Numbered from the stretch's first letter, positions 24,555 through 32,911 are shown. The stretch: DNA of 64,000 nucleotides from an uncultured Paracoccaceae bacterium (GCA_947499725.1 CANMPK010000001.1:124001-188000), one strand, 5' to 3'. The notes: generated from the letters alone by a model not told the origin. Numbers and translations: made by a program.

Positions 24555-24604
24555 ACCTAACGGTTTCCCACGTAACGCTTTGTTCACGTTATTCTTACAT
24601 CCTC

Positions 24605-24721
24605 TTTAAAGATGAGGATTCAGGCTTATCTCATCTACAGGAAGACGAAACCGGAACTTTCGTTTTCAGTTCACTGTCCCTCGTTCCGCACTGCGCCCAG
24701 CTCCGTGCTGGGCGCTTTTTT
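24605..24721 (+). ncRNA. Candidate structured small RNA
   Basis: Three successive hairpins are visible: AGATGAG/CTCATCT (24610-24616 with 24630-24636), ACGAAA/TTCGT-type arms (24645-24650 with 24658-24663) and a strong terminator hairpin (24693-24715 plus T6). They fill most of the 195-base gap between two co-oriented genes. A loose promoter (TTGTTC, then TTTAAA about 17 bases on) lies upstream. It could instead be the 3' untranslated end of the zinc-ribbon gene's mRNA. Confidence 0.4.
24693..24721 (+). terminator. Strong intrinsic terminator
   Basis: GCGCCCAG and CTGGGCGC pair perfectly around CTCCGTG and are followed by six T residues. Confidence 0.9.
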
Positions 24722-24749
24722 GCATCTGAATTCTGCGCTAGGGTGAGCC

Positions 24750-25184
24750 ATGGATCATTTAACAGATAACGATCTCGTCGAGATCTTTGAAAACACACGT
24801 ACAATCGCCGTTGTAGGCTTTTCGATGAACCCAGCGCGGGCCAGCCATTATGTTTCGGAATTTCTGGTCTCTAAGGGCTATCGCGTCCTTCCAGTGAATC
24901 CGGGGCACGCAGGCAAAGAGATCTTGGGCAGCAAGGTCTACGCCAGCTTGGCAGAGATCGACGAGCCTGTGGATATGGTCGATATCTTCCGCCGATCAGA
25001 CGCGGTGCCAGAGGTGGTCGAAGCCGCTTTGCGGGATCTGCCAGACCTCAAAACCATCTGGATGCAGCTTGGCGTGATCCACGAAGAGGCCGCGCAACAG
25101 GCGCGCGACGCAGGGCTGCGTGTTGCCATGAACCGTTGCCCAAAGATTGAATATCCGCGGCTGATGTCGGGTCGGGTGGGTTAA
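24750..25184 (+). CDS. CoA-binding domain protein (YccU type)
   Basis: A 144-residue single-domain Rossmann protein of the CoA_binding_2 family. Landmarks are IAVVGFSMNPARASHYVSEF (nucleotide loop), YRVLPVNPGHAGKEILG, VDMVDIFRRSDAVPEVV and IWMQLGVIHEEAA. The last motif carries the conserved W-x-Q-x-G seen in this family and in succinyl-CoA synthetase alpha subunits. A cytoplasmic, probably CoA-sensing role is typical; the reaction is unknown. It follows a strong terminator, so it has its own promoter. A dispersed-repeat-like element follows the stop codon. Confidence 0.9.
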   Translation: MDHLTDNDLVEIFENTRTIAVVGFSMNPARASHYVSEFLVSKGYRVLPVNPGHAGKEILGSKVYASLAEIDEPVDMVDIFRRSDAVPEVVEAALRDLPDLKTIWMQLGVIHEEAAQQARDAGLRVAMNRCPKIEYPRLMSGRVG

Positions 25185-25195
25185 CACCAGAAGAG

Positions 25196-25254
25196 AAGGG
25201 GCTTTGCCCCTCGGCCTGCGGCCTCACCCCAAGGTATTTGGATCAAGAAGAAGC
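25196..25254. repeat. Intergenic dispersed-repeat-like element, copy 1
   Basis: It comprises an AGGGGC-TTT-GCCCCT hairpin, a CCTGCGG stretch and then TATTTGGATCAAGAAGAAG. A shortened inverted relative occurs at 27757-27783. From memory, elements of this shape are common between genes in Rhodobacteraceae genomes. Here it separates two convergent genes and may act as a terminator. Confidence 0.5.
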
Positions 25255-25572
25255 CTAGCTGGGCTTGCGCGCGGCTTTTTCAGCAATACCGCTGGTGCCT
25301 TGGCGTTTGGCGAGTTCAGCTAGAACTTCATCCAAAGCGATGCCGCGTGATTGCAGCATCACTAGCAGGTGAAACAGCACATCAGCCGATTCTGAAATCA
25401 GCCCTTCGCGATCATCTTTGATCGCTTCGATGATCGCTTCCACAGCCTCTTCGCCGAATTTCTCCGCGCATTTCTCTGGGCCTTTGGCCAGCAGCTTGGC
25501 CGTCCAACTGCTGTCAGGATCAGCCTTGGCGCGTTCAGCGATGGTTTGGGCCAGTTGCTCTAGCGTATTCAT
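25255..25572 (-). CDS. hisE: Phosphoribosyl-ATP pyrophosphatase
   Basis: A 105-residue cytoplasmic enzyme that removes pyrophosphate from phosphoribosyl-ATP, the second step of histidine synthesis. The all-alpha MazG-like fold is clear from [34 protein letters not shown] and the metal-binding [17 protein letters not shown]. The length is usual for a standalone HisE; HisI is not in the window. Its start overlaps the hisF stop codon by four bases, so the two are translationally coupled. Confidence 0.96.
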   Translation of the reverse strand: MNTLEQLAQTIAERAKADPDSSWTAKLLAKGPEKCAEKFGEEAVEAIIEAIKDDREGLISESADVLFHLLVMLQSRGIALDEVLAELAKRQGTSGIAEKAARKPS

Positions 25573-26330
25573 GTCAGCCTCATTGGAATGCCATTGGCGA
25601 TCATATGTTCTTTGGCTTCTTGTACCGTATATTCCCCAAAGTGGAAAATAGACGCGGCCAGAACAGCCGAAGCCCCACCTTTGGTGACGCCTTCCACCAA
25701 ATGATCCAAGTTGCCCACACCGCCAGAGGCAATCACCGGCACGTTCACCGCATCCGAGATCGCTTTGGTCAGGGGCAGGTTAAAGCCGGATTTTGTGCCG
25801 TCACGGTCCATGCTGGTCAGTAGGATTTCACCCGCGCCTTTGCTGGCCACCAGTTTGGCAAATTCCACCGCATCAATGCCGGTTTCTTTACGCCCGCCAT
25901 GGGTGAAAATCTCCCATTTGCCCTCGGACACCGTTTTGGCATCGATGGCGCATACAATGCACTGGCTGCCAAATTGATCAGCGCTTTCAGCGATGACATC
26001 AGGGTTGGCCACAGCCGCAGAGTTGAACGAAACTTTGTCGGCCCCAGACAGTAGCAAAGCGCGCACATCGTCTTTGGTGCGCACACCGCCGCCCACAGTC
26101 AAAGGCACAAAGCATTGTTCTGCCGTGCGGCGCACCATGTCAAACATGGTGCCACGGTTTTCATGAGTGGCATGGATATCCAGAAAACAAATCTCATCCG
26201 CGCCAGCGGCATCATAGGCACGCGCGGCTTCAACAGGGTCGCCCGCATCACGCAGGCCCACAAAATTCACGCCTTTCACAACACGGCCATCGGCCACATC
26301 AAGGCAAGGGATCAAACGGGTTTTCAGCAT
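25569..26330 (-). CDS. hisF: Imidazole glycerol phosphate synthase, cyclase subunit
   Basis: A 253-residue TIM barrel that forms imidazole glycerol phosphate and AICAR from PRFAR, using ammonia from HisH. Catalytic Asp11 ([16 protein letters not shown]) and Asp129-type residue (CIVCAIDAK) are present, as are the phosphate-binding loops [11 protein letters not shown] and [12 protein letters not shown]. The length is standard. It is followed by overlapping hisE and preceded by a DUF2867 gene that separates it from hisA. Its partner hisH lies 4.4 kb away in the same direction. Confidence 0.97.
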   Translation of the reverse strand: MLKTRLIPCLDVADGRVVKGVNFVGLRDAGDPVEAARAYDAAGADEICFLDIHATHENRGTMFDMVRRTAEQCFVPLTVGGGVRTKDDVRALLLSGADKVSFNSAAVANPDVIAESADQFGSQCIVCAIDAKTVSEGKWEIFTHGGRKETGIDAVEFAKLVASKGAGEILLTSMDRDGTKSGFNLPLTKAISDAVNVPVIASGGVGNLDHLVEGVTKGGASAVLAASIFHFGEYTVQEAKEHMIANGIPMRLT

Positions 26331-26363
26331 ATTGGCACCTCTTGGCGCCCTCTTACCTGTTTC

Positions 26364-26840
26364 CTAAGCCCGCGCCAATGGCGGATGTGCCATCGCCGCG
26401 CGTGCCACCCCGTTTCGAGCGATCAAAACGTGAAAGGGCAGGATCGCTGCGAGGTAGATCCGCCCACCAATATTGTTCCGATGTACCCATGTCGCCAGCG
26501 AAAGCTGACCGTCCTTGCACATCACGCTCACCCGAAAATTCAAGTGTTTGTCGTTAAAGCCGGCAATGATCTCATGCTCGGTTTCTTGCTCGACCGGAAA
26601 AGGACCAAGCTTATCCGCCGCGTCTGGCCCGTCTTGCGACAATCCAAACGGAGCCGTCACGAGACCACGGAGTTTCAACAAAGGCTGCGCCCATCCCGGA
26701 AAATCCACAATGATCTCAGCCGCTTCGCGCGGCGACATGTCAGCCTGCGTTGCAAAGCAATCCACAAAGTCGCCCTTTTGCATGTACCCATGCAACAGGC
26801 TGTCCGCGGGCAGGGGGATCTTGCGCACCTCTGGGGTCAT
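26364..26840 (-). CDS. DUF2867 family protein
   Basis: A 158-residue protein with family features LPADSLLHGYMQKGDFVDCF, GPFPVEQETEHEIIAGFNDK and WVHRNNIGGRIYLAAILPFH. These match the DUF2867 pattern, an SRPBCC-like fold of unknown function. The start was taken at ATG 26840 with AGAAGGACG upstream rather than the longer frame. It sits between hisA and hisF, 33 bases before hisF and in the same direction, so it may share their transcript. No histidine-pathway role is known for the family. There is no signal peptide. Confidence 0.75.
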   Translation of the reverse strand: MTPEVRKIPLPADSLLHGYMQKGDFVDCFATQADMSPREAAEIIVDFPGWAQPLLKLRGLVTAPFGLSQDGPDAADKLGPFPVEQETEHEIIAGFNDKHLNFRVSVMCKDGQLSLATWVHRNNIGGRIYLAAILPFHVLIARNGVARAAMAHPPLARA

Positions 26841-26957
26841 ATCAAAAACGTCCTTCTGAAAACCAATCTGAAAATCAAAGCCACAAAACAAAAGGGCCAA
26901 TCCAAAGATCAGCCCTTATACCGTATCAAACAAGCCCCTGCGGGCGCATGTCGCAGC

Positions 26958-27680
26958 TTAGTCTTTCAGAACCGCCAGCGCCTCGGCCAGATCAATCGCG
27001 CCATCATACAGCGCACGGCCCGAAATCGCGCCGTTCAGATCCGCGCCACAAGACTTGAGCGCCCGTAGATCTTCCAAGGAAGACACGCCGCCTGAAGCAA
27101 TCACAGGGATAGACACAGCCTTCGCCAAATCCGCAGTCGCCTGAACATTCGGACCTTTCATCGCGCCATCACGCATAATGTCTGTGTAGATGATCGCCGC
27201 AACGCCAGCGTCTTCAAAAGACTTCGCCAGATCGGTCACCATCACATCGGTTTCCTCAGCCCAGCCTTTGGTCGCCACTTTGCCGTTACGCGCATCAATG
27301 CCAACAGCAACCTTGCCCGGAAATTCCTTCGCCGCTTCGCGCACCAAATCCGGGTTTTCCACCGCAACCGTGCCCAAGATCACACGCGCCAAGCCGCGAT
27401 CAATCCAACGTTCAATCGTCTTCATGTCACGAATGCCGCCACCCAATTGGGCTGGCACTTTGGTTTGCTTCAAAATCTCTTCCACTGGCGCCGCATTCAC
27501 TGGCTCGCCGGCAAAGGCACCGTTCAAATCCACCAAATGCAGCCAATCACAGCCGGCTTTCACGAATTCCAACGCCTGCGCCGCAGGGTTGTCGTTAAAG
27601 ACCGTGGTCTTATCCATGTCCCCATGCAAAAGGCGTACGGCCTGTCCATCTTTCAGGTCAATCGCGGGGTAGAGGATCAT
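26958..27680 (-). CDS. hisA: ProFAR isomerase
   Basis: A 240-residue TIM-barrel enzyme that isomerises ProFAR to PRFAR in histidine synthesis. The start is [20 protein letters not shown] with the catalytic Asp8 in PAIDL. Asp130-type residue [11 protein letters not shown] and the phosphate loops [10 protein letters not shown] and [13 protein letters not shown] follow. ATG 27680 has AAGGAAAAAACC upstream. It is related to HisF by ancient duplication and lies upstream of the DUF2867-hisF-hisE run. A rightward DUF2147 gene begins just before it, so hisA must have its own promoter. Confidence 0.97.
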   Translation of the reverse strand: MILYPAIDLKDGQAVRLLHGDMDKTTVFNDNPAAQALEFVKAGCDWLHLVDLNGAFAGEPVNAAPVEEILKQTKVPAQLGGGIRDMKTIERWIDRGLARVILGTVAVENPDLVREAAKEFPGKVAVGIDARNGKVATKGWAEETDVMVTDLAKSFEDAGVAAIIYTDIMRDGAMKGPNVQATADLAKAVSIPVIASGGVSSLEDLRALKSCGADLNGAISGRALYDGAIDLAEALAVLKD

Positions 27681-27756
27681 GGTTTTTTCCTTCATGGCTG
27701 TTGCTGCCGCCCCTTTCGCATGACGCCAAGGAAAAAGCAACGTGACCCCAAGTCAA

Positions 27757-27783
27757 TCTTGATCCAAACAGGGGGCAAAGCCC
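27757..27783 (-). repeat. Dispersed-repeat-like element, copy 2 (short)
   Basis: On the minus strand this is GGGCTTTGCCCCC, then TTTGGATCAAGA, the same parts as copy 1 at 25196 with the middle missing. It lies in the divergent gap between hisA and the DUF2147 gene. Confidence 0.45.
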
Positions 27784-27814
27784 AACCTACACCCGTAAAA
27801 TGGGAGGATTTTGC

Positions 27815-28210
27815 ATGAAACACCTAGTTCTGGCAGCCGCGATGGGCCTTGCCGCAACCACAGCCATGGCCGACCCTGCCGCAGGCACATGGCAAACCGA
27901 AGCCGGAGACACCGGTGGCTATCTACACGTCAAGATCAGCACCTGTGGTGCAGCGCTGTGCGGCACAATCGCCAAAGCCTTCGCAGCAGATGGCGCGTCC
28001 TCTGCCGATTACGAACATCTCGGCAAGAAAATGATCTGGGATATGAACGCCGATGGCGGTGGCGCCTACTCCGGCGGGAAAATCTGGGCCGCAGATAAAA
28101 ATAAAACCTACGCCTCCAAGATGAGCCTCAGCGGCAATAGTCTCGAAGTCAAAGGCTGCGTAGCAGGCGGTGCGATCTGCCGTGGTCAAACATGGAAACG
28201 CGTGAACTGA
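27815..28210 (+). CDS. Exported DUF2147 protein
   Basis: A 131-residue protein with a clear signal peptide (MKHLVLAAAMGLAATTAMAD). The mature domain GTWQTEAGDTGGYLHVKI, a Cys pair around STCGAALCGTI and a later pair in VKGCVAGGAICRG are typical of DUF2147, a small lipocalin-like beta-barrel family found in the periplasm. The four cysteines could form two disulfides. The function is unknown. ATG 27815 follows GGGAGG. It is a single gene divergent from hisA and convergent with the WGR gene. Confidence 0.85.
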   Translation: MKHLVLAAAMGLAATTAMADPAAGTWQTEAGDTGGYLHVKISTCGAALCGTIAKAFAADGASSADYEHLGKKMIWDMNADGGGAYSGGKIWAADKNKTYASKMSLSGNSLEVKGCVAGGAICRGQTWKRVN

Positions 28211-28220
28211 TCCCGCAACC

Positions 28221-28472
28221 CTAGCCAAACATACCAAGCTGAACGGGAATCACGGCATAGCCGTTCTTCAGCTTCTGCGCTTTCAAGCGCTCCATCTCTT
28301 GTTTGGCAAGCTCAGCAGCGGGCAGATAATCGGTCTGCTGCTGACCACTTCCCCCAATCACACCCCATTCCCGCTCTAGGCAATATTCGCCAAACAACGT
28401 CTGCGTCAAACGCAGCGCGTAATAGCGTTTCTGCTTGCGCGTATGGTTGAATTTTTCAAGGCGGATATGCAC
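28221..28472 (-). CDS. WGR-domain protein
   Basis: About 83 residues forming one WGR domain. An N-terminal HIRLEKFNHTRKQKRYYALR leads to the defining CLEREWGVIGGSGQQ; the signature reads WGV rather than WGR. The region ends with a Lys-rich helix and KLKNGYAV. WGR domains bind DNA ends or nucleic acids in PARPs and bacterial regulators; standalone bacterial copies are of unknown role. The GTG at 28472 gives the family-typical start; an ATG at 28517 would add 15 atypical residues, so the start is uncertain. It is convergent with the DUF2147 gene. Confidence 0.7.
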   Translation of the reverse strand: MHIRLEKFNHTRKQKRYYALRLTQTLFGEYCLEREWGVIGGSGQQQTDYLPAAELAKQEMERLKAQKLKNGYAVIPVQLGMFG

Positions 28473-28597
28473 GAAAAGGGGCCCAGTTGTGAAAACTGCG
28501 CCCCCTATGCCTGTCATTGCAGGCTGTGTCTATGCGCCCAGATCGACACGCACGCGAACGTTACGCATCGGTCACAGCGCAGCAAACATCGCAGCGC

Positions 28598-29134
28598 TTA
28601 AACAGCGCCTGTGTATTCGCCGCGTGCTGGGTAATCATTGGCAATTGCGAAATCCAACGCGCCCAGCAGCTCTTTGAAATGCGGACGAGAGAACGGCATT
28701 GTTTGAACAGAGGCGTAATACAGCGTCTGCTCTGGCGTCACCATGAACAGGCCCGGCTCAGAGAACAGCGCAGGCTCTTCAATGCCAATGGATGTTTTAC
28801 CGCGAGAGGTCGAGATAAACAGACCCCAGTCCTTCGCAACAGACAAAGGCAGATCATAAGCAATACGCAGATCGGTGCTTTCGATCTTCTCCTGCATCGC
28901 TTCTGCGCGCTCGGCAATGTCAGAGCTCACAGCAACCACATTCACGCCACGCTCAGCGAAATCCGCTTTCAACGCGTCCAGCTCTTTCAGATAGTTCGCG
29001 CAGATCGGGCAGTGCAGGCCGCGATAGAAACAAATAATTGTGCCGCGCTCGCCTGTTTCAGCAGACAGATCAAATGTGCCGCCGCCAACAAGCGGAAGGG
29101 TCAGACCTGGTGTTTTTTGGCGTGGTGTAAGCAT
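28598..29134 (-). CDS. AhpC/TSA-family peroxiredoxin-like protein
   Basis: A 178-residue thioredoxin-fold protein. The active-site segment is CFYRGLHCPICANYLKELDA, with Cys-Pro-x-Cys in the peroxiredoxin position. ERGVNVVAVSSDIAERA and a later YASVQTMPFSRPHF complete the domain. It probably reduces peroxides or acts as a thiol oxidoreductase in the cytoplasm; there is no signal peptide. ATG 29134 has GGAGATACC upstream. It is divergently transcribed from an AraC-type regulator 104 bases away, the usual arrangement for a regulator and its target. Confidence 0.88.
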   Translation of the reverse strand: MLTPRQKTPGLTLPLVGGGTFDLSAETGERGTIICFYRGLHCPICANYLKELDALKADFAERGVNVVAVSSDIAERAEAMQEKIESTDLRIAYDLPLSVAKDWGLFISTSRGKTSIGIEEPALFSEPGLFMVTPEQTLYYASVQTMPFSRPHFKELLGALDFAIANDYPARGEYTGAV

Positions 29135-29238
29135 CGGGGTATCTCCAATAGATTGACTTTGAACAGCGTATGGCAGATTTATATGTTAGAAAATACCGAC
29201 AAACCTGATCAAAATCCCGAAATCAGCAAGGTCTCCCA

Positions 29239-29979
29239 ATGGATCGCATCACAACGCTTCTCACCCGTTTTCACCGTAGCGTGCGCTCGGCCCCCAATGA
29301 TCAGGCCAATTTCTTTGTGCTGGGCGCTGATGCGCACACCCCGTCTCAAATCCTGTTCTACCCGCAAAACAAAGGCCAGCATCGCCCCACAGGGGCAGAG
29401 CTTTGGTCCGCCTGCGTCGACTGGGCAGGGGACAACAATCCAATGCGCACAGCCCTGCCTGCGATGGTGGAATTTGATCTGACCCAAGACCCAGAAACCC
29501 GCGCCTTGGTGGGCGTCATCCTGCAAGAGGTCCACGCCACACGTTGCGGCATGGATCTGGTTCTAGATCGCATTGCGGATGTTCTGCTGGTGCGCCTGTT
29601 GCGTGATCAAATCGATCGTGGCTCCACCGAACCGGGCCTGATCGCCGGATTGTCCGACGCCCGCCTAAGCCGCGCCATTGTCGCGATGCACGATCATCCA
29701 GGAAAACTCTGGACCAACGCTGATCTGGCCATCGAAGCAGGCCTGTCTCTCTCAAGATTTAATGAACTCTTCGCACGCCACGTTGGCGAAACCCCAATGA
29801 GTTATCTGCGCCGCTGGCGTTTGATCTTGGCCCGACAAGACCTAATGCGCGGAGATCGCGTGGATCGCGTCGCCCATCGCTACGCCTATTCCTCCGCCGA
29901 GGCATTCTCACGTGCGTTTAAAAGAGCTTACGGCACCGCACCCATCGCCCTGCGCAAAACCGCCATGGCGGCAGAGTAG
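29239..29979 (+). CDS. AraC-family transcriptional regulator (cupin type)
   Basis: A 246-residue regulator. The N-terminal ~125 residues form a cupin-like effector domain of the AraC-N/cupin_6 type (RSAPNDQANFFVLG, and PAMVEFDLTQDPETRALVG). The C-terminal ~100 residues have two helix-turn-helix motifs (WTNADLAIEAGLSLSRFNEL and HRYAYSSAEAFSRAFKRAYG). GETPMSYLRRWRL links them. The layout is that of regulators beside oxidoreductases, and its likely target is the divergent peroxiredoxin-like gene. The inducer is unknown. It starts at ATG 29239 after AAGGTCTCCCA. Confidence 0.92.
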   Translation: MDRITTLLTRFHRSVRSAPNDQANFFVLGADAHTPSQILFYPQNKGQHRPTGAELWSACVDWAGDNNPMRTALPAMVEFDLTQDPETRALVGVILQEVHATRCGMDLVLDRIADVLLVRLLRDQIDRGSTEPGLIAGLSDARLSRAIVAMHDHPGKLWTNADLAIEAGLSLSRFNELFARHVGETPMSYLRRWRLILARQDLMRGDRVDRVAHRYAYSSAEAFSRAFKRAYGTAPIALRKTAMAAE

Positions 29980-30075
29980 GGGAGAGGCGTTTTCGCCCAA
30001 TTGTACATTTCACACCCTGAAAGGGGCGAATTGTACAGTTAACCACACATGAAGGCTGCGTGCAGGACGCCTAAA

Positions 30076-30714
30076 TCAAGGCGCCCACTTCAGGAAATTG
30101 CCGATCATTTTCAGCCCAACATGCTGGCTCTTTTCAGGGTGGAATTGCATCCCAACCATCGTGTCTTTGCCCACAATCGCAGTGATATCACCGGCATAAT
30201 CCACATGCGCAATCCGCTCTGCTGGGTTGGCGACGGTGAAATGATAGCTGTGCACGAAATACACGTGCTGCCCGTTCTCAACGCCTTCCAAAAGCGCGTG
30301 CGGCTGATCGATCACCAGATCGTTCCACCCCATGTGCGGCACCTTAAGGCTTTGATCTGACGGTGTAATTTTCTCAACATCGCCCGCAACCCAACCAAGG
30401 CCGTCGGTCTTTTCATACTCATGGCCGGTCGTGGCCATCAGCTGCATCCCAACGCAAATCCCCAGAAACGGACGGCCTTTTTGCTCCACCGCTTCGACCA
30501 TTGCATCGTAAATGCCCTTATGGCCGCGCAGTTCTGCTGCACAAGCTGGGAAAGCGCCGTCCCCTGGCAAAACCAAACGATCCGCCTTGGCCACCACATC
30601 CGCGTCCGACGTCACCACAACGTCACCCGCATCAACCTCTAACGCCATGCGTTGAAACGCTTTTTCCGCGCTGTGCAGGTTTCCGCTTTCGTAATCGATG
30701 ATTGCGGTGAGCAT
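30076..30714 (-). CDS. hisH: Imidazole glycerol phosphate synthase, glutaminase subunit
   Basis: A 212-residue class I glutamine amidotransferase that feeds ammonia to HisF. The nucleophile Cys is in FLGICVGMQLM and the His-Glu pair in GMQFHPEKSQHVG. The N-terminus MLTAIIDYESGNLHSAEKA is typical. ATG 30714 was chosen over a longer frame. It is separated from hisA by the DUF2147/WGR/peroxiredoxin/AraC block and from hisB by the TetR/DUF2306 pair, so the his genes here are not one operon. Confidence 0.97.
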   Translation of the reverse strand: MLTAIIDYESGNLHSAEKAFQRMALEVDAGDVVVTSDADVVAKADRLVLPGDGAFPACAAELRGHKGIYDAMVEAVEQKGRPFLGICVGMQLMATTGHEYEKTDGLGWVAGDVEKITPSDQSLKVPHMGWNDLVIDQPHALLEGVENGQHVYFVHSYHFTVANPAERIAHVDYAGDITAIVGKDTMVGMQFHPEKSQHVGLKMIGNFLKWAP

Positions 30715-30768
30715 GACAATCGTTCCTTTTTTGGCTTGCCTACCAACTGCCGCCAAACGCGCGCGGGG

Positions 30769-31374
30769 TCAAGATGGTGCAGCCGATAAGCTGTCCAAAA
30801 GCGCGATCACCTGATCAAAAAGCCCTTGATCCGCGTCCTTTTCAGGAAGATCCCCAAACCGGCCAGAGGTATAAAGCTGCGTGAACCCATGGATCAAAGA
30901 CCACACCTGAACCTCGACGATTTCAGGGGTGCTGCCCTCTGGCACAAAAGGCGCACACGCCTCACGTAAAACTGCGTAACTGTCTGATTCATCAGGAACT
31001 TTGCTGGCCTTTAAAAACGCAGAGGCAGGCAATCCGAACATCACATCCAGCAAACCCTTGTGGTTTAATCCAAAGCGCAAATACCCCCGACAAATCCCTT
31101 TGAGCCGCGCGCGATCATCCGAACCTTCCGCCTCTGCCGCTTGGATCATGGCCTCTCGAAACAACCCAAAGGCCCGCGCAGAAATCGCTTCTTTCAAACC
31201 GTCCAAATTGCCAAAATGATGCGCAGGGGCCGCATGAGACACACCAGCCTTCGCTGCGCATTTGCGCAGGCTCAACCCATCGAGGCCATTTTCTTCAAGG
31301 ATATCTAAACCCGCTGAAATCAAAGCGTTTTTCAGATCGCCATGGTGGTGTTTTGTCTTTGTATTTTGGCTCAT
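30769..31374 (-). CDS. TetR/AcrR-family repressor
   Basis: A 201-residue regulator. The N-terminal helix-turn-helix is LDILEENGLDGLSLRKCAAK followed by GVSHAAPAHHFGNLDGL, as in TetR proteins. The C-terminal ligand-binding part has GYLRFGLNHKGLLDVMFGLP and an FADLPEK-like tail. ATG 31374 lies beside two palindromic operators in the gap shared with the divergent DUF2306 gene. Autorepression plus control of that gene is therefore likely. The ligand is unknown. It reads in the same direction as hisH, 54 bases upstream of it, and may give some read-through into hisH. Confidence 0.9.
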   Translation of the reverse strand: MSQNTKTKHHHGDLKNALISAGLDILEENGLDGLSLRKCAAKAGVSHAAPAHHFGNLDGLKEAISARAFGLFREAMIQAAEAEGSDDRARLKGICRGYLRFGLNHKGLLDVMFGLPASAFLKASKVPDESDSYAVLREACAPFVPEGSTPEIVEVQVWSLIHGFTQLYTSGRFGDLPEKDADQGLFDQVIALLDSLSAAPS

Positions 31375-31395
31375 GAATGCAGTTTTATCGCCCAA

Positions 31396-31435
31396 CTTGA
31401 CAGTGTCAAGCGAATCTGATCTTTACACTGTCAAG
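31396..31435. promoter_or_regulatory. Paired operator for the TetR-type repressor
   Basis: CTTGACA-G-TGTCAAG (31396-31410) is a perfect odd palindrome. CTTTACA-C-TGTCAAG (31421-31435) is a copy with one mismatch, its centre 25 bases away. Both lie between the divergent starts at 31374 and 31461. Confidence 0.7.
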
Positions 31436-31460
31436 TTGGATCATTTGAAAGGATGTCGGA

Positions 31461-32063
31461 ATGCGTTTTTCCCTAATGCCACGTGTGATGGTGCAATGGC
31501 TTTTGCCGATTTTGGTGGCCTTGGTGTCTTTTCGATTTGTGGCAGGCGTGGAAATGACGATGCCTCATATGCTCTCTCATTTTCAGCAGCGACCATTGGC
31601 CTTTTATGGGCATCTGATCTTCGCCCCCATCGCGCTTGCTGTGCTGCCTTTTCAGTTTTGGAAAAAACTGCGTCTAGAAAAATCAAGCCTTCACAGAAGG
31701 TTAGGGCAGGTGTACGGCGTATCGATCTTGATTTCAGGGGTGGCGGCCATGTCTCTTGCAGGCACCACGCCCGCTGGCCCTATTGCAGGCGCGGGCTTTG
31801 GATTGCTTGGCGTGATTTGGCTGTTTACCACGGTGTACGCCATCTATCTGGCAATGCAGAAGAACATCGCGGATCACCAGAAATGGATCATTCGCTCTGC
31901 CGCGCTGACCTTTGCAGCCGTCACCTTGCGGATTTACCTGCCGTTTCTGGTAATGGGGTTTGGATTTGAAACCGGCTATTTGATCGTGGCGTGGCTCTGC
32001 TGGGTGCCGAACCTGATCTTGGCAGAGTACCTGATCCGCTCAAGACTCTATCAGCGCATATAA
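31461..32063 (+). CDS. DUF2306 membrane protein
   Basis: A 200-residue inner-membrane protein with about six hydrophobic segments. Family landmarks are HFQQRPLAFYGHLIFAPIAL (conserved His after a loop), SSLHRRLGQVYGVSILISG and ADHQKWIIRSAALTFAAVTL, with recurring His residues that could bind haem or metal. The role of the DUF2306 family is unknown. ATG 31461 follows GAAAGGA. It is probably repressed by the divergent TetR-type regulator through the operators at 31396-31435. A bidirectional terminator separates it from hisB. Confidence 0.82.
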   Translation: MRFSLMPRVMVQWLLPILVALVSFRFVAGVEMTMPHMLSHFQQRPLAFYGHLIFAPIALAVLPFQFWKKLRLEKSSLHRRLGQVYGVSILISGVAAMSLAGTTPAGPIAGAGFGLLGVIWLFTTVYAIYLAMQKNIADHQKWIIRSAALTFAAVTLRIYLPFLVMGFGFETGYLIVAWLCWVPNLILAEYLIRSRLYQRI

Positions 32064-32064
32064 A

Positions 32065-32100
32065 AAAGGCCTGCAAAAGCAGGCCTTTACGTTTTTTTAT
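32065..32100. terminator. Bidirectional terminator between DUF2306 gene and hisB
   Basis: AAAGGCCTGC and GCAGGCCTTT pair perfectly around AAAA. A T7 run follows on the plus strand and an A-rich run precedes, giving T residues for leftward transcripts. Confidence 0.9.
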
Positions 32101-32111
32101 TCCAAAAGGGC

Positions 32112-32699
32112 TTACAGCGCGCCTTTGGTCGATGGAATGTCTTCCGCCTTGCGCGGATCGGTTTCCACAGCCGTGCGCAAGGCACGCGCCACAGCTTTGA
32201 AAGCCGCTTCCACAATGTGGTGGCTGTTCACGCCGTGCAGCTGATCCACGTGCAGGGTGATCCCGCCGTGTGTCGCAAAGCCTGTAAAGAACTCACGCAC
32301 CAATTCCGTATCAAACGTGCCGATCTTCTGCGTGGGAATATCAACGTTCCACACAAGGAAAGGGCGCGCGGACAGGTCCAGCGCGGCACGGACTTGTGCG
32401 TCATCCATCGGCAGGTGGCATTCGCCGTAACGATTGATTCCGCGTTTATCCCCAAGGGCTTGCACCAAAGCCTGACCCAGAGCGATGCCTGTGTCTTCGA
32501 CCGTGTGGTGGTCATCAATGTGATAGTCGCCTTTGGCGCGAATTTTGAAATCGATCAAAGAGTGGCGCGACAATTGATCCAGCATATGGTCAAAAAAGCC
32601 GACACCGGTTTGGTTGTCGTACTCACCTGTCCCATCCAGATTGATCTCTACAGAAATCTCGGTCTCTGCAGTTTTACGGCTGACGCTGGCTGTGCGCAT
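32112..32699 (-). CDS. hisB: Imidazoleglycerol-phosphate dehydratase
   Basis: A 195-residue cytoplasmic enzyme of histidine synthesis that dehydrates imidazole glycerol phosphate. The two manganese-binding repeats are visible: [19 protein letters not shown] with [18 protein letters not shown], and later [20 protein letters not shown] with [17 protein letters not shown]. This is the monofunctional form; no phosphatase domain is attached. ATG 32699 has GAAGGAAACAC upstream. It reads leftward like hisH but is separated from it by the TetR/DUF2306 pair. Confidence 0.97.
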   Translation of the reverse strand: MRTASVSRKTAETEISVEINLDGTGEYDNQTGVGFFDHMLDQLSRHSLIDFKIRAKGDYHIDDHHTVEDTGIALGQALVQALGDKRGINRYGECHLPMDDAQVRAALDLSARPFLVWNVDIPTQKIGTFDTELVREFFTGFATHGGITLHVDQLHGVNSHHIVEAAFKAVARALRTAVETDPRKAEDIPSTKGAL

Positions 32700-32815
32700 G
32701 CGTGTGTTTCCTTCTTAATCGACAGCGCGCTTATAGCGGGGGGATCACGCAACGCCAAGATGCCCGCGTGCGGGAATTCAAGACCGTGTCTATTCTACCA
32801 AGGAAATCAACATTT

Positions 32816-32890
32816 TGGAGCGGGCGAGGCGATTCGAACGCCCGACCCTAACCTTGGCAAGGTTATGCTCTACCCCTGAGCTACGCCCGC
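32816..32890 (-). tRNA. tRNA-Gly (GCC), copy 1
   Basis: 75 bases with encoded CCA. The acceptor GCGGGCG pairs with CGCCCGC, and the anticodon GCC reads from 32858-32856. It is identical in sequence to the two copies upstream and is the most promoter-distal of the three. Confidence 0.97.
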
Positions 32891-32911
32891 GCTACAAAAT
32901 GTCTGAACCGA

